Positions 53,420 through 62,384 of a stretch of 64,000 nt of DNA are shown piece by piece. Position 1 is the first letter of the stretch; each line of letters opens with the position of its first letter. The notes beneath the pieces were generated by a model that made no database searches, was not told the origin of the DNA, and saw only the letters and a program-made list of their open reading frames with translations. A program made the translations under genes and the position numbers. The stretch comes from Luteimonas deserti (GTDB taxonomy: Bacteria > Pseudomonadota > Gammaproteobacteria > Xanthomonadales > Xanthomonadaceae): NCBI RefSeq assembly GCF_013425765.1, contig NZ_JACCJZ010000017.1, positions 1 to 64,000 on the forward strand, read 5' to 3'.

Positions 53420-55570
53420 TCAGCCGCACAGGTGCGCCAGCAGCCAGCCCTGCGCCGAATGCGGCGCCGCGCTGTCGTCGGGCTCGAGGCGATGGTAGCT
53501 GCCGTCCTCGCGCAGTTCCCAGGCGTTGACGTTGTCGGCCAGATAGTTGTCCAGCGACTCCTCACGCACGCGCGCGGCGATATCGCGGTCGAGCAGGGGG
53601 AAGCAGGTTTCCACGCGGCGCAGCAGGTTGCGTTCCAGCCAGTCGGCGCTCGCGCAGAACAGTTCCGGCGTGGTGTCGTTCTGGAACCAGTAGACGCGGT
53701 GATGCTCGAGGAACCGGCCGACGATCGAGCGCACGCGAATGTTCTCCGATACGCCGGGCACGCCGGGGCGCAAGGCACAGGCGCCGCGCACGATCAGATC
53801 GATCTGCACCCCGGCCTGCGATGCGGCGTACAACGCGCGCATCACCTGCGGTTCGTTGAGGGCGTTCATCTTGGCCACGATGCGCGCCGGCCGTCCGGCC
53901 GCGGCGTTGGCCGCCTCGCGCTCGATCCGTGCGATCACCCCGGCGTGCAGGGTGAAGGGCGACTGCAGCAGGCACTTGAGCCCGATCGCCGGCGCCAGCC
54001 CCGACATCTGCTGGAACAGCAGGTGCACATCGTTGCCGATGTCGGCGTTCGCCGTGACCAGACCGAAGTCGGTATAGCCGCGTGCGGTCCCGGCGTGATA
54101 GTTCCCGGTGCCCAGATGGACGTAGCGGCGCAGCTTGCGACCCTCGCGGCGCACGATCAGCAGCATCTTGGCGTGGGTCTTGTAGCCCACCACGCCGTAC
54201 ACCACCTGCACGCCGGCCTCCTGCAGGCGATCGGCGAGGCCGAGGTTGGCCTCCTCGTCGAAGCGCGCACGCAGTTCGACCACCACGGTGACGTCCTTGC
54301 CGTTGCGCGCAGCCTGCACCAGATGTTCGACGATCGCCGAGTCCTTGCCGGTGCGGTAGAGCGTCTGTTTGATCGCCAGCACGTTGGGGTCTTCGGCGGC
54401 CTGCTTGATCAGCTCGAGCACCGGCGCGAAGGAGTCGAAAGGGTGGTGCAGCAGCACGTCGCCGCCGGCGACCAGCTCGAACATCGCGTCGCTGCCGGCC
54501 AGCTGTCGCTGCTGGAAGGTCGGGAACTTCAGGTCCGGGCGCTGCACCAGATCGAAGATCTGGCTGATCCGGTTGAGGTTCACCGGGCCGTCGATGCGGT
54601 AGACGGCGTTCTCCGGCAGGTCGAAGTTCTGCAGCAGCGTGCGCACGATCGGCATCGGGCAGGTCGCGGCGATCTCCAGACGCATCGCGCGCAGGTAGCC
54701 GCGGCCGATCAGTTCGTCGCGCAGGGCGAGCGCCAGGTTCTCGACCTCTTCCTCGTCGACGATGAGCTCGGAGTTGCGCGTCACCCGGAATTGGTATGCA
54801 CCCTTGACCTCCATGCCGGGAAACAGCTCGTGGACGAATTCCGAGAGCATCGCCGACAGGAAGACGAAGTCGTACTCGCCGCCGGAGATGTTCTCCGGCA
54901 GCTGGATGATCCGCGGCAGCGAGCGCGGCGCACGCACGATGGCCAGGTGTCCGAGACGACCGAAGGCGTCCTTGCCCTTCAGCACCACGACGATGTTGAG
55001 CGACTTGTTGAGGATCTTCGGGAACGGATGTGCCGGGTCCAGCCCCAGCGGGGAGAGCACGGGCATGACCTCTTCGCGGAAGTACGCGCGCAGCCAGCGC
55101 GTCTGCCGCGCGGTCCACGTGTCGCGCCCGAGGATACGCACGCCCGCGGCGCCCAGCGAAGGCCGCATCACCTGGTTCCAGCAGGCGTACTGGGCCTCGA
55201 CCAGTTCGGCCGCGCGGTCGTGGATGCGCTTGAGCACCGTGGTCGGCGTCATGCCGTCGGGCGGCAGCGGCGTGCCGAAGTCCTGCGCATGCCGCACCGT
55301 GGCCGCGCGGATCTCGAAGAACTCGTCGAGGTTGGTGCACGAGATGCACAGGTACTTCAGCCGCTCCAGCAGCGGCACCGATTCGTCCAGGGCCTGGGCC
55401 AGCACCCGGAAGTTGAAATCCAGCTGGGAGAGTTCGCGGTTGAGATACAGCGCCGGATCGAGCAGCGGATCGGACACGCCGTCCTGCAGCGCGGTGGCGT
55501 GTGTCTCCAGCGTCGGAGGCTTCTTCGTTCCGACGGCTGCGCGGCGGGGCTTCTTGGGGGTGACGCTCAT
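53420..55570 (-). CDS. ppk: Polyphosphate kinase 1
   Basis: The 716-residue PPK1 makes polyphosphate from ATP. After a ~35-residue basic leader it shows LYLNRELSQLDFNFRVLAQA, then SCTNLDEFFEIRAA and FPKILNKSLNIVVVLKG. The catalytic phospholipase-D-like domains contain the autophosphorylated His in RRYVHLGTGNYHAGTARGYTDFGL and the second His-like SADWLERNLLRRVETCFPL. The start at 55570 overlaps the phoR stop by 4 bp (ATGA), so translation is coupled. phoR-ppk-ppx therefore forms one unit coupling the phosphate sensor to polyphosphate metabolism. Confidence 0.96.
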   Translation of the reverse strand: MSVTPKKPRRAAVGTKKPPTLETHATALQDGVSDPLLDPALYLNRELSQLDFNFRVLAQALDESVPLLERLKYLCISCTNLDEFFEIRAATVRHAQDFGTPLPPDGMTPTTVLKRIHDRAAELVEAQYACWNQVMRPSLGAAGVRILGRDTWTARQTRWLRAYFREEVMPVLSPLGLDPAHPFPKILNKSLNIVVVLKGKDAFGRLGHLAIVRAPRSLPRIIQLPENISGGEYDFVFLSAMLSEFVHELFPGMEVKGAYQFRVTRNSELIVDEEEVENLALALRDELIGRGYLRAMRLEIAATCPMPIVRTLLQNFDLPENAVYRIDGPVNLNRISQIFDLVQRPDLKFPTFQQRQLAGSDAMFELVAGGDVLLHHPFDSFAPVLELIKQAAEDPNVLAIKQTLYRTGKDSAIVEHLVQAARNGKDVTVVVELRARFDEEANLGLADRLQEAGVQVVYGVVGYKTHAKMLLIVRREGRKLRRYVHLGTGNYHAGTARGYTDFGLVTANADIGNDVHLLFQQMSGLAPAIGLKCLLQSPFTLHAGVIARIEREAANAAAGRPARIVAKMNALNEPQVMRALYAASQAGVQIDLIVRGACALRPGVPGVSENIRVRSIVGRFLEHHRVYWFQNDTTPELFCASADWLERNLLRRVETCFPLLDRDIAARVREESLDNYLADNVNAWELREDGSYHRLEPDDSAAPHSAQGWLLAHLCG

Positions 55571-56895
55571 CCGGTGGCTCCGCAATACGCGGCCTCGCGC
55601 GATCGCACGCGCTCGGCACTGAAATGGCAGGCGAAGCGGCTGCCTCGGCCCACCTCGCTCTCGATCTCCAGCCGCGCCTGGTGCAGATGCAGCACGTGCT
55701 TGACGATCGCCAGGCCGAGGCCGGTGCCACCCGACTCGCGCGAGCGGCTGGTGGAGACACGGTAGAAGCGTTCGGTGATCCGCGGAAGATGCGCGGCCGG
55801 AATCCCGTAGCCGGTGTCTTCCACCGCCAGCATGACACCGCCTTCGGGCGTCGCGGCGTAGCGGATCGTGATGCGTCCACCGGCCGGGGTGTAGCGCACC
55901 GCATTGCTGACGAGGTTGGAGAACGCGCTGTGCAGTTCGCGGGTCGAGCCGACGAGGTCGGTCGCCGAGGCGTCGTCCACGTCCAGCGTGTGCCGGCCCT
56001 GGCTCAGCATGGTCAGCTCGCGGCGCAGCGACGCCAGCATCGAGGCCATCGAGACGGTCTCCTCGCCGATGCTGTCCTGGGCCTCCAGGCGCGAGAGCGT
56101 CAGCAGATCCTCCACCAGCTGGGTCATCCGCTGCGACTGGTGCTGCATCTCCTGCAGCATCGGCGCCCACTCCGGCTGCTCCGCCGGATCGAGCATGTCG
56201 AGATAGCCGTGGACCACGGTGAGTGGCGTGCGCAGTTCGTGGGAGACGTTGGCGACGAAATCGCGGCGCATCTGCTCAAGGCGCACCAGCTTGGTCACGT
56301 CGCGTGCGACCAGCAGCCAGAGATCCTCCGAATAGGGGATCAGGCGCAGCTCGAGGCGCGTGCCCGAGGACACCGGCGAGGCGACATCGAGCATCGGCTC
56401 GGCCCGGCGCCCGTGCGCGAACCACTGCGAGACCGGCAGGGGCTGCAGCGTCGGACCCACCGGCTTGCCGATGTCGCGCGGCATGCGCAGGCCGAGGAGC
56501 GACGTGGCCGCGGTATTGAACCACTGGATACGCTGGCTGTTGCGCTCGACGACCACCACCGCATCGGGCAGCGCCGCGGCCACCGCGCGGTAGGCCCGGA
56601 GCATGGCGATCAGCCGGCGTTTGCGGGCCCGCATGTCGGTCTGCCCCCGGTGCAGCAGGCGGTCGGTCTCCTGCCACACGCCGTCGCCCTGGGGCGGGGG
56701 CACGCGGCTGCGCGAGGTCAGACGACGCAGCAGATCCCACAGCTTCCAGTAATGCCATGCGACCACGCCCAGCGCGGCGATGGCGAGCGCCATCCACACC
56801 TGCCCGAGCAGGGCGCCGATCACTGCAGCGCCCGCGAGCACGGCGACGAGCTGCAGCAGGGTGCGGGTCCAGGCGGCGTGGATACGGGGTGGCAT
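55567..56895 (-). CDS. phoR: Phosphate regulon sensor histidine kinase PhoR
   Basis: The 442-residue kinase has a hydrophobic N-terminal anchor (two segments within residues ~10-50), a charged PhoR-type region, a PAS domain (ALPDAVVVVERNSQRIQWFNTAA), the H-box FVANVSHELRTPLTVVHGYL, and N, D/F and G boxes (NLVSNAVRYTP, DTGYGIP, GTGLGLAIV). It has no large periplasmic domain, as expected for PhoR, which senses phosphate through the Pst transporter. The ATG at 56895 is preferred over a TTG six codons earlier. Its partner phoB is on the same strand but 614 bp upstream. The end overlaps ppk. Confidence 0.94.
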   Translation of the reverse strand: MPPRIHAAWTRTLLQLVAVLAGAAVIGALLGQVWMALAIAALGVVAWHYWKLWDLLRRLTSRSRVPPPQGDGVWQETDRLLHRGQTDMRARKRRLIAMLRAYRAVAAALPDAVVVVERNSQRIQWFNTAATSLLGLRMPRDIGKPVGPTLQPLPVSQWFAHGRRAEPMLDVASPVSSGTRLELRLIPYSEDLWLLVARDVTKLVRLEQMRRDFVANVSHELRTPLTVVHGYLDMLDPAEQPEWAPMLQEMQHQSQRMTQLVEDLLTLSRLEAQDSIGEETVSMASMLASLRRELTMLSQGRHTLDVDDASATDLVGSTRELHSAFSNLVSNAVRYTPAGGRITIRYAATPEGGVMLAVEDTGYGIPAAHLPRITERFYRVSTSRSRESGGTGLGLAIVKHVLHLHQARLEIESEVGRGSRFACHFSAERVRSREAAYCGATG

Positions 56896-57509
56896 AGGCA
56901 CAAGTCTAGGCAATGTGGGGCGACAGGTTGGGAACGCGGGTGACGGGTGCCGCAGCCGGGGTCACGGGTACAGGTGGTGCAGGGGTGACGGTCGCCGTTC
57001 TCCCGCATGCCGCCTCATGGCATCGGCGGCTGCGGTGGAGCCGGAGGGCGCCGTCCACGCTCGGACGGCGCCAGTCGACCCCGCCTTGGATGTCGAGTCG
57101 CCGGGTCTGCCGAACGGACACGGCGCCGCATGTACTTCGCCCGGGAGGCCGCGTCGTTCGGAGACATGTCTCCGCGCAGGCAGGGGAAAGCGAGCCGCCC
57201 GCTCGCGACAGGCGGACGCTCCGGACGCGGCCACCGCTCGCGTCGCCGTCGGCACGAGGCACACGCGGACAGACGCTCGTCCGCTGCCCCGATCGGGTTC
57301 AGCTCGTCCGGTGATCGTCGAACGAGACGGCGCCGGAGAGAAGCGATCCTCCGGCACGCCAGCCACACACGTCTCCCGGTTCGGTTTCTTCCGCCGGGCT
57401 GTCCCGGCATGGTCGGAAATCGCCGCATCTCCATCCGCGGCGCGCTCCGGGTGTTCGCTGTGCGTCGTCGCCGATCGAGGATCGAATGCCGGGAGCCGCC
57501 TGGCGAGGC
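56896..57509. other. Gene-less spacer of 614 bp between phoB and phoR
   Basis: The sequence is GC-rich, with no frame of protein-like composition on either strand. Several GTGACGG/GTCACGG words occur at 56940-56991 without 11-bp phasing. No terminator with a T-tract was seen after phoB. Confidence 0.6.
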
Positions 57510-58199
57510 TCACACCGACGCCGAGAACCGGTATCCCGATCCCCGTACCGTCTGCACCATGCCGTCGAGCCCGCTCGGCTCGAGGGTCTTGCGCAGCCGG
57601 CGGATGTGCACGTCGACCGTGCGTTCCTCGACGTAGACGCTGCCGCCCCAGACGTGGTCGAGCAGCTGCGAGCGGCTGTAGACGCGTTCGGGATGGGTCA
57701 TGAAGAAGTGCAGCAGTCGGTACTCGGTGGGGCCGATCTGCACCGGCTCCTGGCCGGCGAACACGCGATGGGCCGCGCCGTCGATCCGCAGGTTGCCTAC
57801 GGTCACGCTGCCGTCCTCGTCGTCGTCGCGCGCGCGCCGCATGACCGCACGGATGCGCGCAAGCAGCTCACGGGCCGAAAAGGGCTTGACCACGTAATCG
57901 TCGACCCCGGCCTCGAGGCCCCCGACCCGGTCGTTTTCCTCGCCGCGTGCGGTGAGCATGATGATCGGGATGTCCCGGGTGAGGGCATCCTTGCGCCAAC
58001 GGCGGGCGAGCTCCAGCCCGCTGGTGCCCGGCAGCATCCAGTCCAGCAGGATCAGATCGGGCACGCGGTCGACGATCGCCGACTGCGCTTCGCGGGCATC
58101 GCCCGCATGCATGGGCTCGAACTCGCCCTTGCGAAGCGCGAAGGCCACCATGTCTCGGATCGCCGGCTCGTCGTCGACGATGAGGATGCGCTTCTGCAT
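57510..58199 (-). CDS. phoB: Phosphate regulon response regulator PhoB
   Basis: The 229-residue OmpR-family regulator has the receiver domain [18 protein letters not shown], phospho-acceptor Asp in [13 protein letters not shown] and the [14 protein letters not shown] switch region. The winged helix shows [30 protein letters not shown] and [16 protein letters not shown]...[18 protein letters not shown] and the DVHIRRLRK helix are the usual PhoB signature. The ATG at 58199 gives the standard start; an ATG 11 codons upstream adds a non-homologous tail. A three-heptamer Pho box begins 37 bp upstream of the start, so autoregulation is likely. It activates the phosphate-starvation genes. Confidence 0.95.
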   Translation of the reverse strand: MQKRILIVDDEPAIRDMVAFALRKGEFEPMHAGDAREAQSAIVDRVPDLILLDWMLPGTSGLELARRWRKDALTRDIPIIMLTARGEENDRVGGLEAGVDDYVVKPFSARELLARIRAVMRRARDDDEDGSVTVGNLRIDGAAHRVFAGQEPVQIGPTEYRLLHFFMTHPERVYSRSQLLDHVWGGSVYVEERTVDVHIRRLRKTLEPSGLDGMVQTVRGSGYRFSASV

Positions 58200-58235
58200 G
58201 GAGCCTTCCGTCTGGCTGGGGGTGCGTGCCATTAC

Positions 58236-58264
58236 ACGACAGTTTTATGACGGGCCGGTGACAT
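58236..58264 (-). promoter_or_regulatory. Pho box upstream of phoB
   Basis: On the minus strand, heptamers ATGTCAC, CCGTCAT and CTGTCGT are spaced 4 bp apart (11-bp phase). The last two are 6/7 matches to CTGTCAT, separated by AAAA, close to the classical 18-bp Pho box. An additional CTGTCAC at 58266-58272 is out of phase. Confidence 0.8.
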
Positions 58265-58598
58265 CGTGACAGGTGCATTCCAGTCTTCCCGCGATGACGC
58301 GTCGCCCTCAAGTCCACAGGCAGGCGGTCGCAAGGACGTGGGGGAGGCGGGTACCGGCGAGGGTCCGCAAGCACGCCGGATCCCGCGTGGCTGGCGACCT
58401 GCTCGACACCGTCTGGTCGCTCCGGGCCATCACAGGCGCGGATCGGGACTACAGGTGGCGCACCGATCCGTCGCGGCCGCACAGAGTCCCGCCGAAGTCT
58501 CGATGCCGGAAGTGCGCACCCGCGGGACTACGCGACCGTACTACCGGTGTGCCGGAGGCCGGCAGTCTGTCGGCCGGAACTTACTGCGCCGGTCCCGA
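58265..58598. other. Gene-less spacer of ~334 bp
   Basis: This lies between the phoB Pho box and the 3' end of the M48 protease gene, both minus strand. I see no ORF, tRNA or T-tailed terminator; an imperfect hairpin around 58550-58580 lies close behind the protease stop. Confidence 0.45.
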
Positions 58599-60272
58599 TC
58601 AGCGCCTGCGCAGATCCTCGTCGCGCACGCCCTGGCGATGCAGCTCGAGCACCGTGGGCGTGATCGAGGCGATGCGGGCGTCGATGCGCGCACGGGCGTA
58701 ATAGTCGAGATCCTCGCGCTTCTTCAGGGTGTTGAGCTGGATCAGCGCCTGTTCGGCGCGGCCGCCGAGGAACGCGGCTTCGGCCCAGGCTTCGCCGGCC
58801 CGCACCGGATCCCCCGCCATTTCGCTGGCCCGGGCGAACGCGCGCTGGAACGCCGGATCGGCGCCGGAGGAATTGAGCAGCGGGCGCAGGATCGCCTGGG
58901 CCCGGCGGCCGGCTTCGGCGGTGTCACGCTCGGCGAGCACGCCTGCGTAGGTCAACACCACGGCGGGGTTGCGCGGCATCCGGTCGATCAGGGCCTCGAA
59001 CCGCCGGTCGGCGGCGGCGCTGCGCCCTGCGCGGGCATCGGCCTCGGCCACACCCAGCGACAGCCACACATCCCCGGGGTTGGCGGCGAGCAGCGAGGAC
59101 AATTCCGAAGCCGCGGCGTCGATCTCGTTCGCCCGCAGGCGCGCCACCGCGAGGCCGTAGCGCTGGGCGTCGGTCAGCGGGCCGGTCCGGCGCATCGCCT
59201 CGTACTCGCGGATCGCCGCGGCTGGCGTATTGGCACTGAGTACCCGCAGGCGCTCCCGGGCCCAGCCGAACTGGGTCGCGTCGGCATTGGCGAGGCTGCC
59301 GGGCGGCAGGCGCAACGATACCGGGAACAGCGGATTGTCCAGCGCGCGCAGCGGCGCCTCCGGTGGCCCGTCGACCGGCACCCGCTGTGTCACCGAGCCT
59401 TGCGGGGTCGTCGTCACCGCCGTCACGGTGTCCCGCCCCATCCGTTCTGCGCGCGCGCGGGCCTCGCTGATGCGGGTCGTGGTGACGGGGTGGGTCTTGA
59501 GGTAGTCGGGCAGGCGCTCACGCTCGCCGCCCTGGTTCGTGCGCGACACCGCCTGCATGCGCTCGAACATCGTGGCCATCGCATCGGGGTCGTACCCGCT
59601 GCGGGCCAGCGTGCGGATGCCGAGGCGGTCGGCTTCCGACTCGTTCGAGCGGGTGTAATCGATCTGGCGTTGCAGGGCCAGGCCCTGGGCGCCGGCGAGC
59701 ACGGCCATCGCGGCATCGTCCGACGAACTGCTGCTGCTCTGCGAGGCGACCGCGATCGCGCCGAGCATCGCCAGGAGCATCGGCACCTGGTCGCGCTGGG
59801 CGCGTTCGACGCCGCGCAGTACGTGGGACTGGGTCACGTGCGCGACCTCGTGCGCGAGCACGGCGGCCACCTCGTCCTCGGTCTCGGCCGCCAGTACGAG
59901 GCCGGCATTCATGCCGATGTAGCCACCCAAGGTGGCGAAGGCATTGATGCTGCGGTCGCGCATCATGAAGAAGGTGAAGGGCTGCTGCGGCTGGTCGCTC
60001 GACGCGGCCAACCGCGTGCCGGTGGTGCGCAACCAGCCGTCGACCAGCGGATCCTCGAGCACGTAGTCGTAGTGCCGCAACTGGGCCAGCAGCATCTGTC
60101 CGTATTCGGCCTGGCGGGCCGGGCTGAGCACGGCGCCGGCCGACGACCCGATATCGGGCAGGCGCACCTCCTGTGCCGGCGCGCACCAGGCGGCGAGCGC
60201 CAGGGTGAGCGCGGTGAGCGGCGCGGCCAGGCGCAGGCGGGCAGGGCGGAGCTGGGCGTGGGACTGGCGCAT
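58599..60272 (-). CDS. bepA: Periplasmic M48 metalloprotease with TPR tail, BepA (YfgC)-like
   Basis: The 557-residue protein has a Sec signal peptide (MRQSHAQLRPARLRLAAPL ... AAWCAPAQ). The zinc-protease domain has LPDIGSSAGAVLSPARQAEYG, NAFATLGGYIGMNAGL, the HExxH motif AHEVAHVTQSH (~residue 140) and the downstream Glu of SNESEADRLGI. A C-terminal half of TPR-like Ala/Leu repeats follows. It is longer than E. coli BepA (487). BepA helps BAM and LptD maturation and degrades misfolded outer-membrane proteins. The ATG at 60272 is preferred because it starts the signal peptide; earlier ATGs precede non-signal sequence. It is monocistronic. Confidence 0.9.
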   Translation of the reverse strand: MRQSHAQLRPARLRLAAPLTALTLALAAWCAPAQEVRLPDIGSSAGAVLSPARQAEYGQMLLAQLRHYDYVLEDPLVDGWLRTTGTRLAASSDQPQQPFTFFMMRDRSINAFATLGGYIGMNAGLVLAAETEDEVAAVLAHEVAHVTQSHVLRGVERAQRDQVPMLLAMLGAIAVASQSSSSSSDDAAMAVLAGAQGLALQRQIDYTRSNESEADRLGIRTLARSGYDPDAMATMFERMQAVSRTNQGGERERLPDYLKTHPVTTTRISEARARAERMGRDTVTAVTTTPQGSVTQRVPVDGPPEAPLRALDNPLFPVSLRLPPGSLANADATQFGWARERLRVLSANTPAAAIREYEAMRRTGPLTDAQRYGLAVARLRANEIDAAASELSSLLAANPGDVWLSLGVAEADARAGRSAAADRRFEALIDRMPRNPAVVLTYAGVLAERDTAEAGRRAQAILRPLLNSSGADPAFQRAFARASEMAGDPVRAGEAWAEAAFLGGRAEQALIQLNTLKKREDLDYYARARIDARIASITPTVLELHRQGVRDEDLRRR

Positions 60273-60426
60273 CGGGTCTCGCTGAAGGGGAGACGTGAAG
60301 GTCGCGTCGTCGGCCAGCATGCCGCTACACGTGACCCGGGACGTGAACCCCGAGTTAAGTGAGTGGCTCATGGCCTCGTGACCCCATGTGACCGACAATC
60401 GGCCCACAAGTTTCCCGGAGACCGTC

Positions 60427-60720
60427 TTGAACACCACCGAAAACGGCGCGACGCCGCCCGAAATCACCGTCTACACCAGCGCGATCTGCGGCTATTGCGT
60501 CGCGGCCAAGCAGTTTCTCAAGACGCAGGGGCTGGAATGGACCGAGGTGCGTATCGATCTCGATCCCGACGCGCGTCAGCGCATGGTCGAACAGACCCGG
60601 CGCACCAGCGTCCCCCAGATCTTCGTCGGCCAGACCCATGTCGGCGGTTACGACGACATGATGGCGCTGCATCGAAAGGGCGGGTTCCTGCCTCTGTTGG
60701 AGGGCGCTGCACGTGAGTGA
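60427..60720 (+). CDS. Glutaredoxin, GrxC-like
   Basis: The 97-residue thiol-disulfide protein has the active-site segment YTSAICGYCVAAKQFLKTQ (C-G-Y-C rather than the usual C-P-Y-C), the cis-Pro TSVPQIFVGQTHVGGYDDMM and the C-terminal L-x-x-L-L tail. The TTG at 60427 is chosen because GGAG lies 6 bp before it. An in-frame GTG at 60388 would add 13 residues but has no ribosome-binding site. The 3' end overlaps the next gene by 8 bp, so the two thiol proteins are coupled. Confidence 0.88.
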   Translation: MNTTENGATPPEITVYTSAICGYCVAAKQFLKTQGLEWTEVRIDLDPDARQRMVEQTRRTSVPQIFVGQTHVGGYDDMMALHRKGGFLPLLEGAARE

Positions 60721-61123
60721 CGCACCCGGAGTGGACGCGCAGGGTGAAGGTGACCGGATCGCCGAGTTCACCGAGTTCCGCAAGCGCATGAACGAGCGCA
60801 TTCTCGGCGAGCCCAACCAGGTGGTGCGCCGGTTCTTCGCCCTCGACACCCAGACCTATCAGCCAGGCGCGCTCGACGTGAAGACCAAGGAGCTGCTGGG
60901 CCTCGTGGCGTCGATGGTGCTGCGTTGCGACGACTGCATCAGCTATCACGTCGCCCAGTGCAAGGACGCCGGTGTGACGCGCGAGGAGTTCTTCGAGACG
61001 TTTTCCGTGGGCCTGGTGGTGGGCGGCAGTATCGTGATCCCGCACCTGCGCCGGGCAGTGGATTTCCTGGACAAGCTGGAGCAGGGCACCACCGGGGCAC
61101 CGGAAACGCATTCGCACGCATGA
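60713..61123 (+). CDS. Carboxymuconolactone decarboxylase/AhpD-fold protein
   Basis: The 136-residue protein has the CMD/AhpD domain: ELLGLVASMVLRCDDCISYHVAQCKDAGVTREEFFET, with a CxxC (CDDC) and a following His, the residues AhpD uses for thiol chemistry. The GTG at 60713 overlaps the glutaredoxin stop and has GGAGGG upstream. A redox role as an alkyl-hydroperoxidase-like or disulfide-carrier protein, possibly re-reduced by the coupled glutaredoxin, is a reasonable inference; a decarboxylase role is unlikely without other aromatic-catabolism genes. Confidence 0.87.
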   Translation: MSDAPGVDAQGEGDRIAEFTEFRKRMNERILGEPNQVVRRFFALDTQTYQPGALDVKTKELLGLVASMVLRCDDCISYHVAQCKDAGVTREEFFETFSVGLVVGGSIVIPHLRRAVDFLDKLEQGTTGAPETHSHA

Positions 61124-61144
61124 CGTGGTGCCACCTTGGTCGAC

Positions 61145-61174
61145 TTGGGGCGGGTGCGCGGCCTCGGGCATAAT
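61145..61174 (+). promoter_or_regulatory. Candidate promoter for icd
   Basis: TTGGGG and CATAAT are spaced by 18 bp. The -10 is 5/6 to consensus and lies ~70 bp before the icd ATG. Confidence 0.45.
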
Positions 61175-61243
61175 GGGCGGGTTTTCCTCTCACCCGATGC
61201 CGCGCGCCCGCGCGGCGTCCCAAGCGCACGGAACGTCCCCCAC

Positions 61244-62251
61244 ATGACCCAGACCATCACGATCATCCGCGGCGACGGCATCGGCCCGGAGATCATGGAC
61301 GCCACGCTGCACGTGCTCGACGCGATGCAGCTCGGCCTGCAGTACGAAGACGCCGATGCGGGCCCGATGGCCCTCGAGAAGCACGGCGAGTTGCTGCCCG
61401 CGGCCACCATGGATTCGATCCGCCGCAACAAGATCGCGCTCAAGAGCCCGCTGACCACGCCGGTCGGCGGCGGCTTCAGTTCGATCAACGTCGAGCTGCG
61501 GCGCCAGTTCGACCTCTACGCCAACGTGCGCCCGGCGACCTCGTTCCCGAACACGCGCTCGCGCTTCGACAGCGGCGTCAACCTGATCACGATCCGCGAG
61601 AACACCGAAGGCTCGTACATCAGCGAAGGCCAGGAAGTGTCGGCCGACGGCGAGACCGCCGTGTCGGTCACCCGCATCACCCGCAAGGGCTCGGACCGCA
61701 TCGTGCGCTACGCGTTCGAGCTGGCGCGCAGGACCGGCCGCAAGAAGGTCACGATCGTCCACAAGGCCAACATCCTCAAGAGCACCTCGGGCCTGTTCCT
61801 GAAGGTTGCGCGCGAGGTGGCGGCCGAGTATCCGGAGATCGAGGCCAACGAGATGATCGTCGACAACACCTGCATGCAGCTGGTGATGCGTCCCGAGCAG
61901 TTCGACATCATCGTGACCACGAACCTCTTCGGCGACATCATCTCCGACCTGTGCGCCGGCCTCGTCGGCGGCCTGGGACTGGCCCCGGGCGCCAATATCG
62001 GCACCGATGCGGCGATCTTCGAGGCCGTGCACGGCTCGGCGCCGGACATCGCCGGCAAGGGCGTGGCCAATCCTTGCGCGCTGCTGCTCGCCGCCGCACA
62101 GATGCTCGACCACCTGGCGATGCCCGACCAGGCCCAGCGTCTGCGCTCGGCCATCGTGGCGACGCTCGAAGGCAGGGACGGCGTCACGCCGGACCTCGGC
62201 GGCACCGGGACCACGATGGGGTTCGCCAAGGCCATCGCTGCGCACCTCTGA
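61244..62251 (+). CDS. icd: Isocitrate dehydrogenase, NAD-dependent type
   Basis: The 335-residue beta-decarboxylating dehydrogenase oxidises isocitrate to 2-oxoglutarate in the TCA cycle. It is the short type related to mitochondrial NAD-IDH and LeuB. Landmarks are IIRGDGIGPEIMDA, the substrate segment SSINVELRRQFDLYANVRP, ENTEGSYISEGQE, the HKANILKSTSGLF loop and metal-binding DIISDLCAGLVGG, with GSAPDIAGKGVANPCALLLAA near the end. The cofactor preference is inferred from the short-type architecture; LeuB or homoisocitrate dehydrogenase are weaker alternatives. A T-tailed terminator follows. Apparently monocistronic. Confidence 0.9.
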   Translation: MTQTITIIRGDGIGPEIMDATLHVLDAMQLGLQYEDADAGPMALEKHGELLPAATMDSIRRNKIALKSPLTTPVGGGFSSINVELRRQFDLYANVRPATSFPNTRSRFDSGVNLITIRENTEGSYISEGQEVSADGETAVSVTRITRKGSDRIVRYAFELARRTGRKKVTIVHKANILKSTSGLFLKVAREVAAEYPEIEANEMIVDNTCMQLVMRPEQFDIIVTTNLFGDIISDLCAGLVGGLGLAPGANIGTDAAIFEAVHGSAPDIAGKGVANPCALLLAAAQMLDHLAMPDQAQRLRSAIVATLEGRDGVTPDLGGTGTTMGFAKAIAAHL

Positions 62252-62276
62252 GCAACGCGGCACGGCGACGCATACG

Positions 62277-62302
62277 ACGGGACGCTTCGGCGTCCCGTTT
62301 TT
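62277..62302 (+). terminator. Rho-independent terminator after icd
   Basis: A 9-bp perfect stem (ACGGGACGC / GCGTCCCGT) closed by a stable TTCG tetraloop is followed by a run of T, 26 bp after the icd stop. Confidence 0.9.
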
Positions 62303-62384
62303 CATGCGCAAGTGTCCCGGGCGTTCGCATGACCCGCCTGCGCCGCGCCGTCACAATGCCGCTCCGCCCCCTGGCCCTTCGCCG

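Noticed and set aside
53329..53778. N-terminal extension of ppx
   Set aside because: The extra codons lie inside the ppk coding sequence and have no homology-like features; ATG at 53328 starts the conserved domain.
56920..56991. GCGACAG/GTGACGG words upstream of phoR as a Pho box
   Set aside because: The spacings (20 and 45 bp) are not multiples of 11 bp, and matches are isolated; chance in a GC-rich spacer is more likely.
60388..60426. Upstream GTG start for the glutaredoxin
   Set aside because: No Shine-Dalgarno there, while TTG at 60427 has GGAG at 6-bp spacing. Not fully excluded.
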